From contig NZ_CP109000.1 in assembly GCF_036226605.1 (NCBI RefSeq), positions 558,001 to 622,000 of the forward strand: a stretch of 64,000 nucleotides of DNA, read 5' to 3'. Below, one piece after another: positions 26,048-34,673 of the stretch (positions are counted from its first letter, which is position 1; every line of letters starts with the position of its first letter). Under the pieces are notes generated by a model. That model was not told the origin of the DNA, searched no databases, and worked only from the letters and a program-made list of their open reading frames with translations. The translations under genes were made by a program, and so were the position numbers. The DNA is from Streptomyces sp. NBC_00704 (lineage in GTDB: Bacteria > Actinomycetota > Actinomycetes > Streptomycetales > Streptomycetaceae).

Positions 26048-26132
26048 GTCCGTGCTCCTCCCGGTTCGTCGTCCGCGGGCCAGCCTAGCGATCGGTCCCG
26101 GACGCCGACAGAGCACGCGAGGGGGTGACCTT

Positions 26133-27299
26133 TCAGGACATCGGCGGCCGGTCCCCCACCAGCCACATGGAGAAGAACTGCGAACCGCCGCCGTAGGCGT
26201 GGCCCAGCACCCTGCGGGCCCGCTCCAGCTGGTGTTCCCCGGCCTGCCCGCGTACCTGGAGGGCGGCCTCCGCGAAGCGGATCATGCCGGAGGCGCCGAT
26301 CGGATTGGTGGACAGGACACCGCCCGACATGTTGACGGGCAGGTCGCCGTCCAGCTCGGTGACCCCGGCCTCGGTGAGCTTCCAGCCCTCCCCCTCGGCG
26401 GCGAAGCCGAGGTTCTCCAGCCACATCGGCTCGTACCAGGAGAACGGCACGTACATCTCGACGGCGTCGATGTCGCGGCGCGGGTCGGTGATCCCGGCCT
26501 GGCGGTAGACGTCGGCGGCGCAGTCCTTGCCGGCCTGCGGCGAGACGGCGTCCTTGCCGGCGAAGAGGGTCGGTTCGCTGCGCATCGCGCCGCCGAGCAC
26601 CCAGGCGGGCGGGCGGGGTGCGCGGGCGGCGCCGGCCCGGTCGGTGAGCACCATCGCGCAGGCCCCGTCGGAGGAGGGGCAGGTCTCGGAGTAGCGGACG
26701 GGGTCCCAGAGCATGGGCGAGGCCTGGACCTTCGCCAGCGTGATGTCGTGCTCGTGGAGGTGGGCGTAGGGGTTCTTCAGCGCGTTGCGGCGGTCCTTGT
26801 ACGCCACGAGCGAGCCGACGGTGTCGGGGGCGCCGCTGCGCCGCATGTACGCGCGCACGTGCGGGGCGAAGAAGCCGCCGGCTCCGGCGAGCAGGGGCTG
26901 CTGGAAGGGAATGGGCAGGGACAGTCCCCACATGGCGTTGGACTCGGACTGCTTCTCGAAGGCCAGGGTGAGCACGGTGCCGTGGACGCGGGCGGCGACC
27001 AGGTTCGCGGCGACCAGGGCGGTGGATCCGCCGACCGAGCCGGCCGTGTGCACGCGCAGGATCGGCTTGCCCACCGCGCCGAGCGCGTCGGCGAGGTACA
27101 GCTCGGGCATCATGACGCCCTCGAAGAAGTCGGGGGCCTTGCCGATGACGACGGCGTCGACATCGGTCCAGGACAGCTCGGCGTCGTCGAGGGCGCGCCG
27201 GGCCGCCTCGCGGACCAGTCCGGCCATCGAGACGTCCCGGCGGGCCGCGACGTGCTTGGTCTGGCCGATGCCGACGACGGCCACGGGCTCCTTGCTCAT
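26133..27299 (-). CDS. Ltp3-like thiolase-fold aldol-lyase
   Basis: The 388-aa protein has a thiolase/SCP2 fold (VAVVGIGQTKH, GGSTALVAANLV, VNMSGGVLSTNPIGASG). At the position of the nucleophilic Cys it has Ser88, and Tyr occupies the usual His of the first active-site loop (EMYVPF, Y283) and a C-terminal loop (GHAYGG, Y369). Two tyrosines in place of thiolase catalytic residues are the hallmark of Ltp2-type sterol aldolases, which split a β-hydroxy-acyl-CoA side chain by retro-aldol cleavage. The gene overlaps the next one by 4 bp (ATGA). Length and order match mycobacterial Ltp3 as I remember it. The substrate is unknown. Confidence 0.72.
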   Translation of the reverse strand: MSKEPVAVVGIGQTKHVAARRDVSMAGLVREAARRALDDAELSWTDVDAVVIGKAPDFFEGVMMPELYLADALGAVGKPILRVHTAGSVGGSTALVAANLVAARVHGTVLTLAFEKQSESNAMWGLSLPIPFQQPLLAGAGGFFAPHVRAYMRRSGAPDTVGSLVAYKDRRNALKNPYAHLHEHDITLAKVQASPMLWDPVRYSETCPSSDGACAMVLTDRAGAARAPRPPAWVLGGAMRSEPTLFAGKDAVSPQAGKDCAADVYRQAGITDPRRDIDAVEMYVPFSWYEPMWLENLGFAAEGEGWKLTEAGVTELDGDLPVNMSGGVLSTNPIGASGMIRFAEAALQVRGQAGEHQLERARRVLGHAYGGGSQFFSMWLVGDRPPMS

Positions 27300-28366
27300 C
27301 GCGGTTCCCCTTCGAGTACGGCGACCAGGTTCTGCTGGAGGCACGGGCCGGAGGTGGCGTGGGCGAGGGCGCGGTCGGAGTCGCCCCGGTGGATGCGGGC
27401 GGCGGCCTCGCCGATGCGGATCAGTCCGGCGGCCATCACGGGGTTGGCGGCGAGCGCGCCGCCGGACAGGTTCACGCGGACGCTGTCGTCCAGCCGCAGC
27501 GCCTTGCGCAGGACGACCTCCTGCGAGCTGAACGGCGCGTGCAGTTCGGCGGTGTCGACGGGCCGGTCGAACGCGCCCGCGCGTTGCGCGGCGAGGCGGG
27601 TGGAGGGCGAGTCGGTCAGGTCGCGCACGCCGAGCGAGTGGGCCTCGACGCGGTGGTCGACGCCCCGGATCCAGGCGGGGCGCGAGCACAGCTCGCGGGC
27701 CCGTTCGCCCGCCGCGAGGACGACGGCGGCGGCCCCGTCGCCGACCGGCGGGCAGTCCCCGGTGCGCAGCGGCCGTACCGCGTAGTCGCCCTGCGGGACG
27801 GAACCGCGCAGCTGGGCGTGGGAGTTGAGGGTGGCGGTGCGCCGGCTGCGGGCGCCGATCGCGGCGAGGGCCGGCTCGTCGGTGTCGCCGGCGTCGATCA
27901 GCGCCTGCGCCTGGAGTGCGGCGAGGGCGACGGAGTCGGGCCACAGGGGGGCGACGTAGTACGGGTCGAGCTGGCGGGTGAGGACGTCGCGCAGGGAGCC
28001 GGGCGAGGACTTGCCGTAGGAGTAGACGAGGGCGGTGTCGGCGTCGCCGGTGAGCAGTTTGGTCCATGCCTCGTACAGGGCCCAGGCGCCGTCCATCTCC
28101 ACGTGGGACTCGGAGATGGGGGGCCAGGCGCCGACGCCGTCGAGGGCGAGGGTGAAGGAGAAGGCGCGGCCGGCGAGGTAGTCGCTGGAGCCGGAGCAGG
28201 TGAAGTCGATGTCGGCGGTCTTCAGGCCGGTCCGCTCGAGGACGCTGTGCAGGACCGGCATGAGCATCTCGACCTCGGAGAGCTCGTCGGTGGTGCGCGC
28301 GACGTCGGTCTGGGCGAAGGCCACCACCGCGACGTCGCGGCGGCCGGGGGGTTCCTCGCGGGTCAC
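27296..28366 (-). CDS. Ltp4-like thiolase-fold protein
   Basis: The 356-aa protein shares the thiolase fold with its downstream partner. The region of the nucleophilic Cys (residues about 86-96, SESHVEMDGAW) has none, while His276 (AELHAPFS), His336 and Cys342 (HATSGPC) remain. In mycobacteria Ltp3 and Ltp4 are both needed to shorten C24-branched sterol side chains and act with DUF35 proteins. It overlaps both neighbours by 4 bp, so the three are translationally coupled and probably form one complex. GTG 28366 is the start. Whether it is an aldolase or a non-catalytic partner is open. Confidence 0.7.
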   Translation of the reverse strand: MTREEPPGRRDVAVVAFAQTDVARTTDELSEVEMLMPVLHSVLERTGLKTADIDFTCSGSSDYLAGRAFSFTLALDGVGAWPPISESHVEMDGAWALYEAWTKLLTGDADTALVYSYGKSSPGSLRDVLTRQLDPYYVAPLWPDSVALAALQAQALIDAGDTDEPALAAIGARSRRTATLNSHAQLRGSVPQGDYAVRPLRTGDCPPVGDGAAAVVLAAGERARELCSRPAWIRGVDHRVEAHSLGVRDLTDSPSTRLAAQRAGAFDRPVDTAELHAPFSSQEVVLRKALRLDDSVRVNLSGGALAANPVMAAGLIRIGEAAARIHRGDSDRALAHATSGPCLQQNLVAVLEGEPR

Positions 28367-29307
28367 AGCAGCTCCTTGTAGACGTCGTAGTCCGCGTCCG
28401 GTTCGCCGGTGGGCCGGTAGTGGTCGGGGTGGCGGGCGCCTTCCGTCCAGACGGGTTCGACGCGCAGGCCCATGCGGACCTGGTCGTAGGGGATGCCGCC
28501 GATGCGTCCGTGCAGGGCGAGGTCGGCGCCGTCGAGGGCGATGTGGGCGTAGACGTAGGGCACCTCGATGTCGAGGTTCTTCGCCTTGATGTTGACGATG
28601 CAGAAGGTGGTGACGGTCCCGCGCGGTCCCACCTCGACCCGTTCCGCGGTCGGGACGCCGCAGGTGGGGCAGGCCCCGCGGGGCGGGACGTACACCTTGC
28701 GGCAGGAGGGGCAGCGTTCGCCGACCGTGCGCCGGGCGGACAGGCCGGCGATGTAGGCGGACTGGGCGCGGCCGGGCGAGTAGGTGTAGTCGAGGCGGGC
28801 GGGGGCGACGATGCCGGTGACCGGGTCGTGCGCGAGGGCGTCGAGCCCGCCGCCGGGGGGCTCGGGTTCGCCGGTGTGGGGTTCGAAGCAGGCGATGTCG
28901 GTGATGGCGCCGACGCGTTCCGCGGCCCAGCGGATCCGGACGCGCATGCCGGTGCGGACGGCGTCGGGGCCGGGGGCGTCGAGGGCGTGCAGGAGGGCGG
29001 TGTCGGCGCCGTCGAGGCGGACCAGGACCCAGGCGAACGGGGTGGCGAGGGGCTGTCCGCGGCGGGGGGCGTGGTTCCAGGCCCAGGTGGTGACGGTGCC
29101 GGTGGGCGCGACCGGGACGAGGTCGTGGATCTCCTCGGCGGTCACGGGGTCGTATTCGACGGGCGGGACGAGGGTGCGGCCGTCGCCGGTGCGCACGCCG
29201 AGGACGACGCGCTCGCGCAGCCCGGTCAGGAAGGCGCTCTGCACGGGGCCGAGGGACCGGGTGAACGGGAACTCGACGACCAGGGGTGCTTTCAGGACTT
29301 CGGGCAT
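28363..29307 (-). CDS. Double DUF35 OB-fold protein with one zinc ribbon
   Basis: The 314-aa protein contains two DUF35-type units. The second has a complete rubredoxin-like zinc ribbon (Cys199, 202, 213, 216 in CPSCRKVYVPPRGACPTCG) and an OB fold (VTTFCIVNIKAKNLDIEVPYVYAHIALDG). The first half lacks the four cysteines but keeps the OB-fold pattern (VTTWAWNHAPRRGQPLATPF). DUF35 proteins bind Ltp-type aldolases or acyl-CoA and channel the substrate. It is coupled to the two thiolase-fold genes. Start ATG 29307 follows AGGAGG. Confidence 0.82.
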   Translation of the reverse strand: MPEVLKAPLVVEFPFTRSLGPVQSAFLTGLRERVVLGVRTGDGRTLVPPVEYDPVTAEEIHDLVPVAPTGTVTTWAWNHAPRRGQPLATPFAWVLVRLDGADTALLHALDAPGPDAVRTGMRVRIRWAAERVGAITDIACFEPHTGEPEPPGGGLDALAHDPVTGIVAPARLDYTYSPGRAQSAYIAGLSARRTVGERCPSCRKVYVPPRGACPTCGVPTAERVEVGPRGTVTTFCIVNIKAKNLDIEVPYVYAHIALDGADLALHGRIGGIPYDQVRMGLRVEPVWTEGARHPDHYRPTGEPDADYDVYKELL

Positions 29308-29457
29308 CGGGGCTGCCTCCTAGGGGGCCGACGTCGAGGGAGGGCGCGCCCGGTGGCGGGCGCGGGGCGGTCGGCTGTGCGGTCGCGGCGCGTCGGCCCG
29401 GCGGTCACGACGGCCTCGCGGGGCGCGTGAGGGCCCGCGCCTTGTGCCCGGCCGGTT

Positions 29458-30258
29458 TCATGCGCGCCGGTAGCGGGGCGGGCGCTTCTCCGCGAAGGCG
29501 CGGGCGCCCTCCTTGGCGTCGGCGGTGTCGAAGACGGGCCAGCCGCGGGCGAGTTCGGCGGCGAGGCCGTCGGTCTCGGTGAGTTCGGCGCTCTCGTACA
29601 CGGACGCCTTGACGGCCTCGACGGCGAGCGGAGCGCAGGAGTTGACGCGGTCGGCGATCTCCAGGGCCTTCTCGAGGGCCGTTCCCTCCGGTACGACATG
29701 GCCGATCAGGCCGATGTCCGCGGCCTCCCGGGCGCTGTACGGGCGTCCGGTGAGCAGCATCTCCAGGGCGTGGGTGCGCGGGATCTGCCGTGGCAGCCGC
29801 ACGGTGGAGCCGCCGATCGGGAAGAGTCCGCGCCGGACCTCGAAGAGGCCGAAGGTGGCGGAGTCGCCGGCGACGCGGATGTCGGTGCCCTGGAGCATCT
29901 CGGTGCCGCCCGCGACGCAGTGGCCCTCGACGGCGGCGATCACCGGCTTGCGCGGGCGGTGGTGGCGCAGCATCGCCTTCCAGTGCAGGTCGGGGTCGGC
30001 CTTGAGCCGGTGGCGGTACTGCTCGCCCTCCATGCCCTGTCCCGCCAGGGCCTTGAGGTCCATGCCGGCGCAGAAGGAGCCGCCCGCGCCGGTGAGGACG
30101 ACGGAGCGGACCGAGTCGTCCTCGTCGGCCTCCAGCCAGCCGTCGTACAGGCCGACGAGCATGGCGAGCGAGAGCGCGTTCCTGGCCTGCGGCCGGTTGA
30201 GCGTGAGCACGAGCGTGGCGCCCTCGCGTCGCACGGTGAGGTGTTCGGTACCGCCCAT
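29458..30258 (-). CDS. Enoyl-CoA hydratase, EchA19-like
   Basis: The 266-aa crotonase-fold protein has the oxyanion loop GGSFCAGMDLKAL and ATVEGHCVAGG-like segment (AVEGHCVAGGTEMLQGTDIRV). The acid/base region FGLFEVRRGLFPIGGSTVRL is of the hydratase type. It would add water to the α,β-unsaturated acyl-CoA before retro-aldol cleavage by the downstream proteins. The ATG 30258 follows GGGGAG. It is divergent from the FadD19-like gene, and its length is close to that of mycobacterial EchA19 as I recall it. It precedes the DUF35 gene by 150 bp. Confidence 0.8.
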   Translation of the reverse strand: MGGTEHLTVRREGATLVLTLNRPQARNALSLAMLVGLYDGWLEADEDDSVRSVVLTGAGGSFCAGMDLKALAGQGMEGEQYRHRLKADPDLHWKAMLRHHRPRKPVIAAVEGHCVAGGTEMLQGTDIRVAGDSATFGLFEVRRGLFPIGGSTVRLPRQIPRTHALEMLLTGRPYSAREAADIGLIGHVVPEGTALEKALEIADRVNSCAPLAVEAVKASVYESAELTETDGLAAELARGWPVFDTADAKEGARAFAEKRPPRYRRA

Positions 30259-30282
30259 GGCACATCTCCCCTCGGAAAGAAC

Positions 30283-30296
30283 GAGAACAGGTTGCA
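30283..30296. promoter_or_regulatory. Weak KstR-like site
   Basis: GAGAACAGGTTGCA fits the KstR consensus TnnAACnnGTTnnA except that the first T is G. It lies 25 bp upstream of the enoyl-CoA hydratase start. Alone it is weak; the better KstR-like site at 42963 makes it worth noting. Confidence 0.3.
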
Positions 30297-30323
30297 GTAG
30301 GCGTGACGGCAGTTCAAGGGTTT

Positions 30324-30340
30324 TCTGACAGACAGTCAGA
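30324..30340. promoter_or_regulatory. 17-bp palindromic operator, copy 1
   Basis: TCTGACAGACAGTCAGA is a perfect 6-bp dyad with a 5-base centre, placed between the divergent enoyl-CoA hydratase and FadD19-like genes. Nearly the same sequence recurs at 38968-38984. This is the size and shape of a TetR-family operator. The regulator is not in the window. Confidence 0.7.
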
Positions 30341-30430
30341 TTTCTTGGCGCGGGCCCTTCCCACTTACCGCCCCCTTTGCTCTGATGACCGGCGAACCGT
30401 ACGGGAACCCGGCCCCGGTCAGGAGGAACG

Positions 30431-32077
30431 GTGGAGTACAACCTTGCCGACCTGTTCGAGTCGGTCGTCGACGTGGCGGCGGACCGCGAGGCGCTCGTGT
30501 ACGTCGACCACCCCGGCACGGGCGCGGAGCGCCGGCTGACGTACGCGCAGCTCGACGCGGCGGCCAACCGCATCGGACACCACCTCCTCGACAGCGGCCT
30601 GCGCCCCGGCGAGCATCTCGGACTGCATCTCTACAACGGCGTGGAGTACCTACAGACGGTGCTCGGCTGCCTGAAGGCGCGCATCGTCCCCGTCAACGTC
30701 AACTACCGCTACGTAGAAGAGGAGTTGGTCTACCTCTACCGGGACGCGGATCTGGCGGCGCTGGTCTTCGACGCCGAGTTCGCCGACCGGGTGGCGGCCG
30801 CGCTGCCCCAGACGCCGGCCCTGCGGCACCTGATCCGGGTCGACCCGCCGACCGAGGGCGCCGCCTCCGTCGAAGGCACCAACTCGGCCGACGGCGTCAT
30901 CCCGTTCGCGCGGGCCGAGGCGGGCGGCTCGCCCGGACGCGTGTTCCCGGCCCGCTCGGGCGACGACCAGTTCATCATCTACACCGGCGGCACGACCGGC
31001 ATGCCCAAGGGCGTGATGTGGCGTCAGGAGGACCTGTTCTTCTCGGGGCTGGGCGGCGGCTCACCCACGGGCGAGCCGGTGCGGAAGCCCGAGGAGCTCG
31101 CCGAGCGGGTCGCCGCCGGCGGCACGGGCATCACCTTCTTCCCGACCCCGCCGCTCATGCACGGCACCTCCACGCTCACCGCGTTCATCGGCTTCAACTT
31201 CGGCCAGCGCGTCGTGATCCACCGCAAGTTCGCGCCCGAGGAAGTGCTGCGGACCGTCGAGAGGGAGAAGGTCACCAGCATCTCCCTGGTGGGCGACGCG
31301 ATGCTGCGGCCGCTCATCGACGCCCTGGAAGGACCCCTGAAGGGCACCGACTGCTCGTCGGTGTTCAGCGTCTCCTCGTCCGGGGCGATCATGTCGGACA
31401 CGGTCCGCCGCCAGTTCCGGTCGCTGATGCCGAACGCGATGCTGCTGAACAACTTCGGCTCCTCGGAGTCCGGCTTCAACGGCACGGCGACGGAGGACTC
31501 CGGGCCCGACCGGGGCTTCCGCGTCCGGGTCAACGCCCGTACCCGGGTGGTCGACCCGGCCACCCGCGAGCCGGTGGCCGCGGGCGGGATCGGCCGCGTC
31601 GCCCAGTGCGGCCACGTCCCCCTCGGGTACTACAACGACCCGGCGAAGACGGCCGAGACCTTCTTCGAGAAGGACGGCGAACGCTGGGTGCTGCTCGGCG
31701 ACATGGCCACCGTCGACGAGGACGGCGTGGTCGTCGTCCTCGGGCGCGGCTCGCAGTGCATCAACACCGGGGGCGAGAAGGTGTACCCCGAGGAGGTCGA
31801 GCAGGCGCTCAAGGCGCATCCGGACGTGTACGACGCCCTGGTGGCGGGGGTGCCGGACCCGACGTGGGGCAACCACGTCGCGGCGGTGGTGCAGGTCCGC
31901 CACGGGGCCCCGCCGCCGTCCCTGGAGGACATCCAGAGCCACTGCCGCACCCGGCTCGCCGGCTACAAGATCCCGCGTCAGCTCGTGCTCGCCGAGGCCA
32001 TCCGCCGCTCCCCCAGCGGCAAGGCGGACTACCGGTGGGCGCGCGAGGTCGCCGTCGCGCAGGGGCAGGGCGGCTGA
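30431..32077 (+). CDS. fadD19: FadD19-like steroid/very-long-chain acyl-CoA synthetase
   Basis: The 548-aa AMP-forming ligase has the P-loop motif YTGGTTGMPKGVMWRQED, the FadD19-type segment VNVNYRYVEEELVYLY, SGEKVYPEEVE-like INTGGEKVYPEEVEQAL and the late SPSGKADYRWA with the adenylation Lys. These features, including PKGVMWR with ED following, are typical of mycobacterial FadD19, which activates C24-branched sterol side chains as CoA thioesters; the length is the same as I recall for it. GTG 30431 follows AGGAGG. It is divergent from the hydratase-DUF35-Ltp genes. The substrate in this organism is inferred. Confidence 0.8.
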   Translation: MEYNLADLFESVVDVAADREALVYVDHPGTGAERRLTYAQLDAAANRIGHHLLDSGLRPGEHLGLHLYNGVEYLQTVLGCLKARIVPVNVNYRYVEEELVYLYRDADLAALVFDAEFADRVAAALPQTPALRHLIRVDPPTEGAASVEGTNSADGVIPFARAEAGGSPGRVFPARSGDDQFIIYTGGTTGMPKGVMWRQEDLFFSGLGGGSPTGEPVRKPEELAERVAAGGTGITFFPTPPLMHGTSTLTAFIGFNFGQRVVIHRKFAPEEVLRTVEREKVTSISLVGDAMLRPLIDALEGPLKGTDCSSVFSVSSSGAIMSDTVRRQFRSLMPNAMLLNNFGSSESGFNGTATEDSGPDRGFRVRVNARTRVVDPATREPVAAGGIGRVAQCGHVPLGYYNDPAKTAETFFEKDGERWVLLGDMATVDEDGVVVVLGRGSQCINTGGEKVYPEEVEQALKAHPDVYDALVAGVPDPTWGNHVAAVVQVRHGAPPPSLEDIQSHCRTRLAGYKIPRQLVLAEAIRRSPSGKADYRWAREVAVAQGQGG

Positions 32078-32117
32078 CCGGGCCGCACCGGCCCGCGCCC
32101 GCCCGGGGACCCCGCCC

Positions 32118-32987
32118 TCAGCCCGACCGCGCCGCACCCCTGCGCCCGGCCGTCTCCAGGAAGTCGCCGACCCGCGCGGCGAACCGGCCCGGATCGTCCA
32201 GCCACGGATAGTGGCCGGCGCCGGCCTGGACGGCGAACCCGGCGTTCGGGAAGGCGTCGGCCACCAGCCGGGCGCGGCCGGGACGGGGCCCGCCGTCCAG
32301 CTCGCCCGCCAGGACCAGCACCGGGGCGCTCACCTCGGCCAGCGCGGTCCGCAGGGCCGGCGGGTCGAAGGCGGCCGGGTCGAGGAAGCGGTCCTCGCCC
32401 TCGGCGCAGGTCTGCTCGTCCACGGCGGCCTCGTGGGCGCGGGCCGCGTCGTCCCACCTGCCGTGGAAGAAGGCTGCCACCACCGCCCAGTCGGGCTCGG
32501 CCCCGCCCCCGAGCCAGGCCTCGAACGCGGGGAACGCCTCGTCGAACCAGGGCTCGCCGCGCCGCAGCCGCGCGGCCGCCAGCCGCTCCTCCGCCGTGGC
32601 GGGCCGGCCGAGCGCCCACGGATTGACGGTGACCAGCACGAGAGCGGACACCCGGTGCGGATGCCGCGCCGCGTAGAGCATCGCGAGGCTGCCGCCCGCC
32701 GAATGGGCCAGCACGTCGATCCGCTCCCGCCCCAGGTGCACCCGCAGCGCCTCGACGTCGTCCACCTGCCGGTCGCAGCGGTAGGTCGCCGGATCCGCGG
32801 GGCGCGCGGAGCCGCCCGTGCCGCGCAGGTCGAGCAGGACGAGACGCCGCCGGCCGGCGAGGCCGCCGAGGTCGCCCAGATAGGCGGAGGCACGCAGGGG
32901 GCCGCCGGGCAGGACGACGAGCGGCTCGCCCTCGCCCGACTCCCGGTAGCTGAGCCGGGTGCCGTCCGGCGCGGTGAAGATCGGCAT
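32118..32987 (-). CDS. α/β hydrolase, proline-iminopeptidase-like
   Basis: The 289-aa protein has the fold motifs PGGPLRASAYLGDL (oxyanion loop, GGP as in proline iminopeptidases), the nucleophile elbow AHSAGG in VLAHSAGGSLAMLYA, a late Asp (AGELDGGP) and His (GAGHYPWLDDPGRF). It may act as a peptidase, esterase or C-C hydrolase. It converges with the FadD19-like gene. The ribosome site is weak, so the start is tentative. Confidence 0.78.
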   Translation of the reverse strand: MPIFTAPDGTRLSYRESGEGEPLVVLPGGPLRASAYLGDLGGLAGRRRLVLLDLRGTGGSARPADPATYRCDRQVDDVEALRVHLGRERIDVLAHSAGGSLAMLYAARHPHRVSALVLVTVNPWALGRPATAEERLAAARLRRGEPWFDEAFPAFEAWLGGGAEPDWAVVAAFFHGRWDDAARAHEAAVDEQTCAEGEDRFLDPAAFDPPALRTALAEVSAPVLVLAGELDGGPRPGRARLVADAFPNAGFAVQAGAGHYPWLDDPGRFAARVGDFLETAGRRGAARSG

Positions 32988-33330
32988 GCCCCGATTCTCG
33001 GCAGGGCCGGCGGCCGCGCGCAACGGGGTTCTCCGTGCTCCCCGTGCGCCGAGGGCTCCCCGCCTCCCGGCGCTCCCTGTGTTGTCGGCGCTCCGGTGTC
33101 CCGGTGTCCCCGGTGTTCCAGGTGCTCGTGCGGGGAAAGTCGCCGCCCGGCCCTTGCCTGATGTGCCCGGGCCTGGATTACTGATCACGAGAGGGTCGAC
33201 CGAATGATCGGTCGCCCGGATGGAGACAGTTCGGTGTCGGGACGTCCGGCGCCGGGACCGTCCGGCGTCGGCGAGCGTCCCGCGCCGGGCGTCCCGCGGC
33301 GCGCGGACAGGTCGGTGAGGGAGACGTCCC
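32988..33330. promoter_or_regulatory. 343-bp intergenic region upstream of paaK-type gene
   Basis: The left part is a run of GGTGTCCC/GGTGTTCC-type short repeats without coding potential. The right part carries a perfect palindrome (33197-33214). I see no gene in it. Confidence 0.4.
33197..33214. promoter_or_regulatory. Perfect palindrome CGACCGA-ATGA-TCGGTCG upstream of paaK
   Basis: A 7-bp perfect dyad with a 4-base centre lies 116 bp upstream of the PaaK start. Actinobacterial PaaR (TetR-type) sites contain paired ACCG/CGGT arms, so control by a PaaR-like regulator is plausible. No such regulator gene is adjacent. Confidence 0.55.
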
Positions 33331-34629
33331 ATGACGGATGTGCGGAACCTGCTGGACGAGGGCGAGCGCCTCGACGAGAGCGCGCTGCGCGCCCTTCAGC
33401 TGGAGCGGCTGCGGACCTCGCTGCGCCTCGCCTACTCCCGGGTGCCCTTCTACCGCGAGGCCTTCGACAAGGCCGGCGTCCACCCGGACGACTGCCGCGA
33501 CCTCGCCGACCTGGCCCGCTTCCCCTTCACCACCAAGGCCGACCTGCGCGCGCACTACCCGTACGGCATGTTCGCCGTCCCCCGGGACCGGATCCGCCGC
33601 ATCCACGCCTCCAGCGGCACCACCGGCCGGCCGACCGTCGTCGGCTACACGGACGCCGACCTGTCCATGTGGTCGGACGTGATGGCCCGTTCGCTGCGCG
33701 CGGCGGGCGCGCGGCCCGGTGACACCGTCCATGTGGCGTACGGGTACGGCCTGTTCACCGGGGGTCTCGGCGCCCACTACGGCGCCGAGCGCCTCGGCTG
33801 CACGGTGATCCCCGCCTCCGGCGGCATGACGTCCCGTCAGGTCCGGCTGATCCTGGACCTCGAACCCCGCGTCATCATGGTGACCCCGTCCTACATGCTC
33901 ACCCTGCTCGACGAGTTCGAACGCCAGGGCGTGGACCCGCGCTCCACCTCGCTGCGCGTGGGCGTCTTCGGCGCGGAGCCGTGGACGGAGGCGATGCGGC
34001 AGGAGATCGAGGAGCGGTGCGCGATCGACGCCGTCGACGTCTACGGGCTGTCGGAGGTCGTCGGGCCGGGCGTGGCGCAGGAGTGCGTGGAGACCAAGGA
34101 CGGGCTGCACGTCTGGGAGGACCACTTCTTCCCGGAGGTGGTCGACCCGGTCACCGGCGAGGTCCTGCCGGAGGGCGAGGAGGGCGAGCTGGTCTTCACC
34201 TCGCTGACCAAGGAGGCCATGCCGGTCGTGCGCTACCGCACGCGCGACCTGACCCGCCTGCTGCCGGGCACGGCCCGGGTCTTCCGGCGGATGCGGAAGG
34301 TGACCGGCCGCAGCGACGACATGGTCATCCTGCGAGGGGTGAACCTCTTCCCCACGCAGATCGAGGAGATCGTGCTGCGCACCCCGGGGGTGGCGCCCCA
34401 CTTCCAGCTCCGCCTGACGCGCGAGGGCCGTCTCGACGCCCTGACGGTGCGTGCCGAGGCGCGCCCCGACGCCACGCCCGCGGACCGCGACGCCGCCGCG
34501 CGCGCGGTCGCGGCGGCGGTGAAGGACGACATCGGCGTGTCGGTCGCCGTGGAGATCGTCGACCCGGAGTCACTGGAGCGGTCGGTGGGCAAGATCCGGC
34601 GGATCGTGGACGAGCGCCCGCGCGCGTGA
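33331..34629 (+). CDS. paaK: Phenylacetate-CoA ligase-like enzyme (PaaK family)
   Basis: The 432-aa protein follows PaaK closely: N-terminal LRLAYSRVPFYREAFDKAGV, P-loop SSGTTGRPTVVGYT, Tyr/Gly-rich acceptor region AYGYGLFTGGLGAHYG, YGLSEVVGPGVAQEC and VNLFPTQIEEIVL. PaaK makes phenylacetyl-CoA from phenylacetate, CoA and ATP. No paaABCDE oxygenase genes are nearby, so it may act on another aryl acid feeding the surrounding CoA chemistry. ATG 33331 follows GGGAG. Confidence 0.88.
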   Translation: MTDVRNLLDEGERLDESALRALQLERLRTSLRLAYSRVPFYREAFDKAGVHPDDCRDLADLARFPFTTKADLRAHYPYGMFAVPRDRIRRIHASSGTTGRPTVVGYTDADLSMWSDVMARSLRAAGARPGDTVHVAYGYGLFTGGLGAHYGAERLGCTVIPASGGMTSRQVRLILDLEPRVIMVTPSYMLTLLDEFERQGVDPRSTSLRVGVFGAEPWTEAMRQEIEERCAIDAVDVYGLSEVVGPGVAQECVETKDGLHVWEDHFFPEVVDPVTGEVLPEGEEGELVFTSLTKEAMPVVRYRTRDLTRLLPGTARVFRRMRKVTGRSDDMVILRGVNLFPTQIEEIVLRTPGVAPHFQLRLTREGRLDALTVRAEARPDATPADRDAAARAVAAAVKDDIGVSVAVEIVDPESLERSVGKIRRIVDERPRA

Positions 34630-34673
34630 CGGCCGCGAGAGGGCAGCCGCCGCGCGTAACGCCGGCCGTGGCG

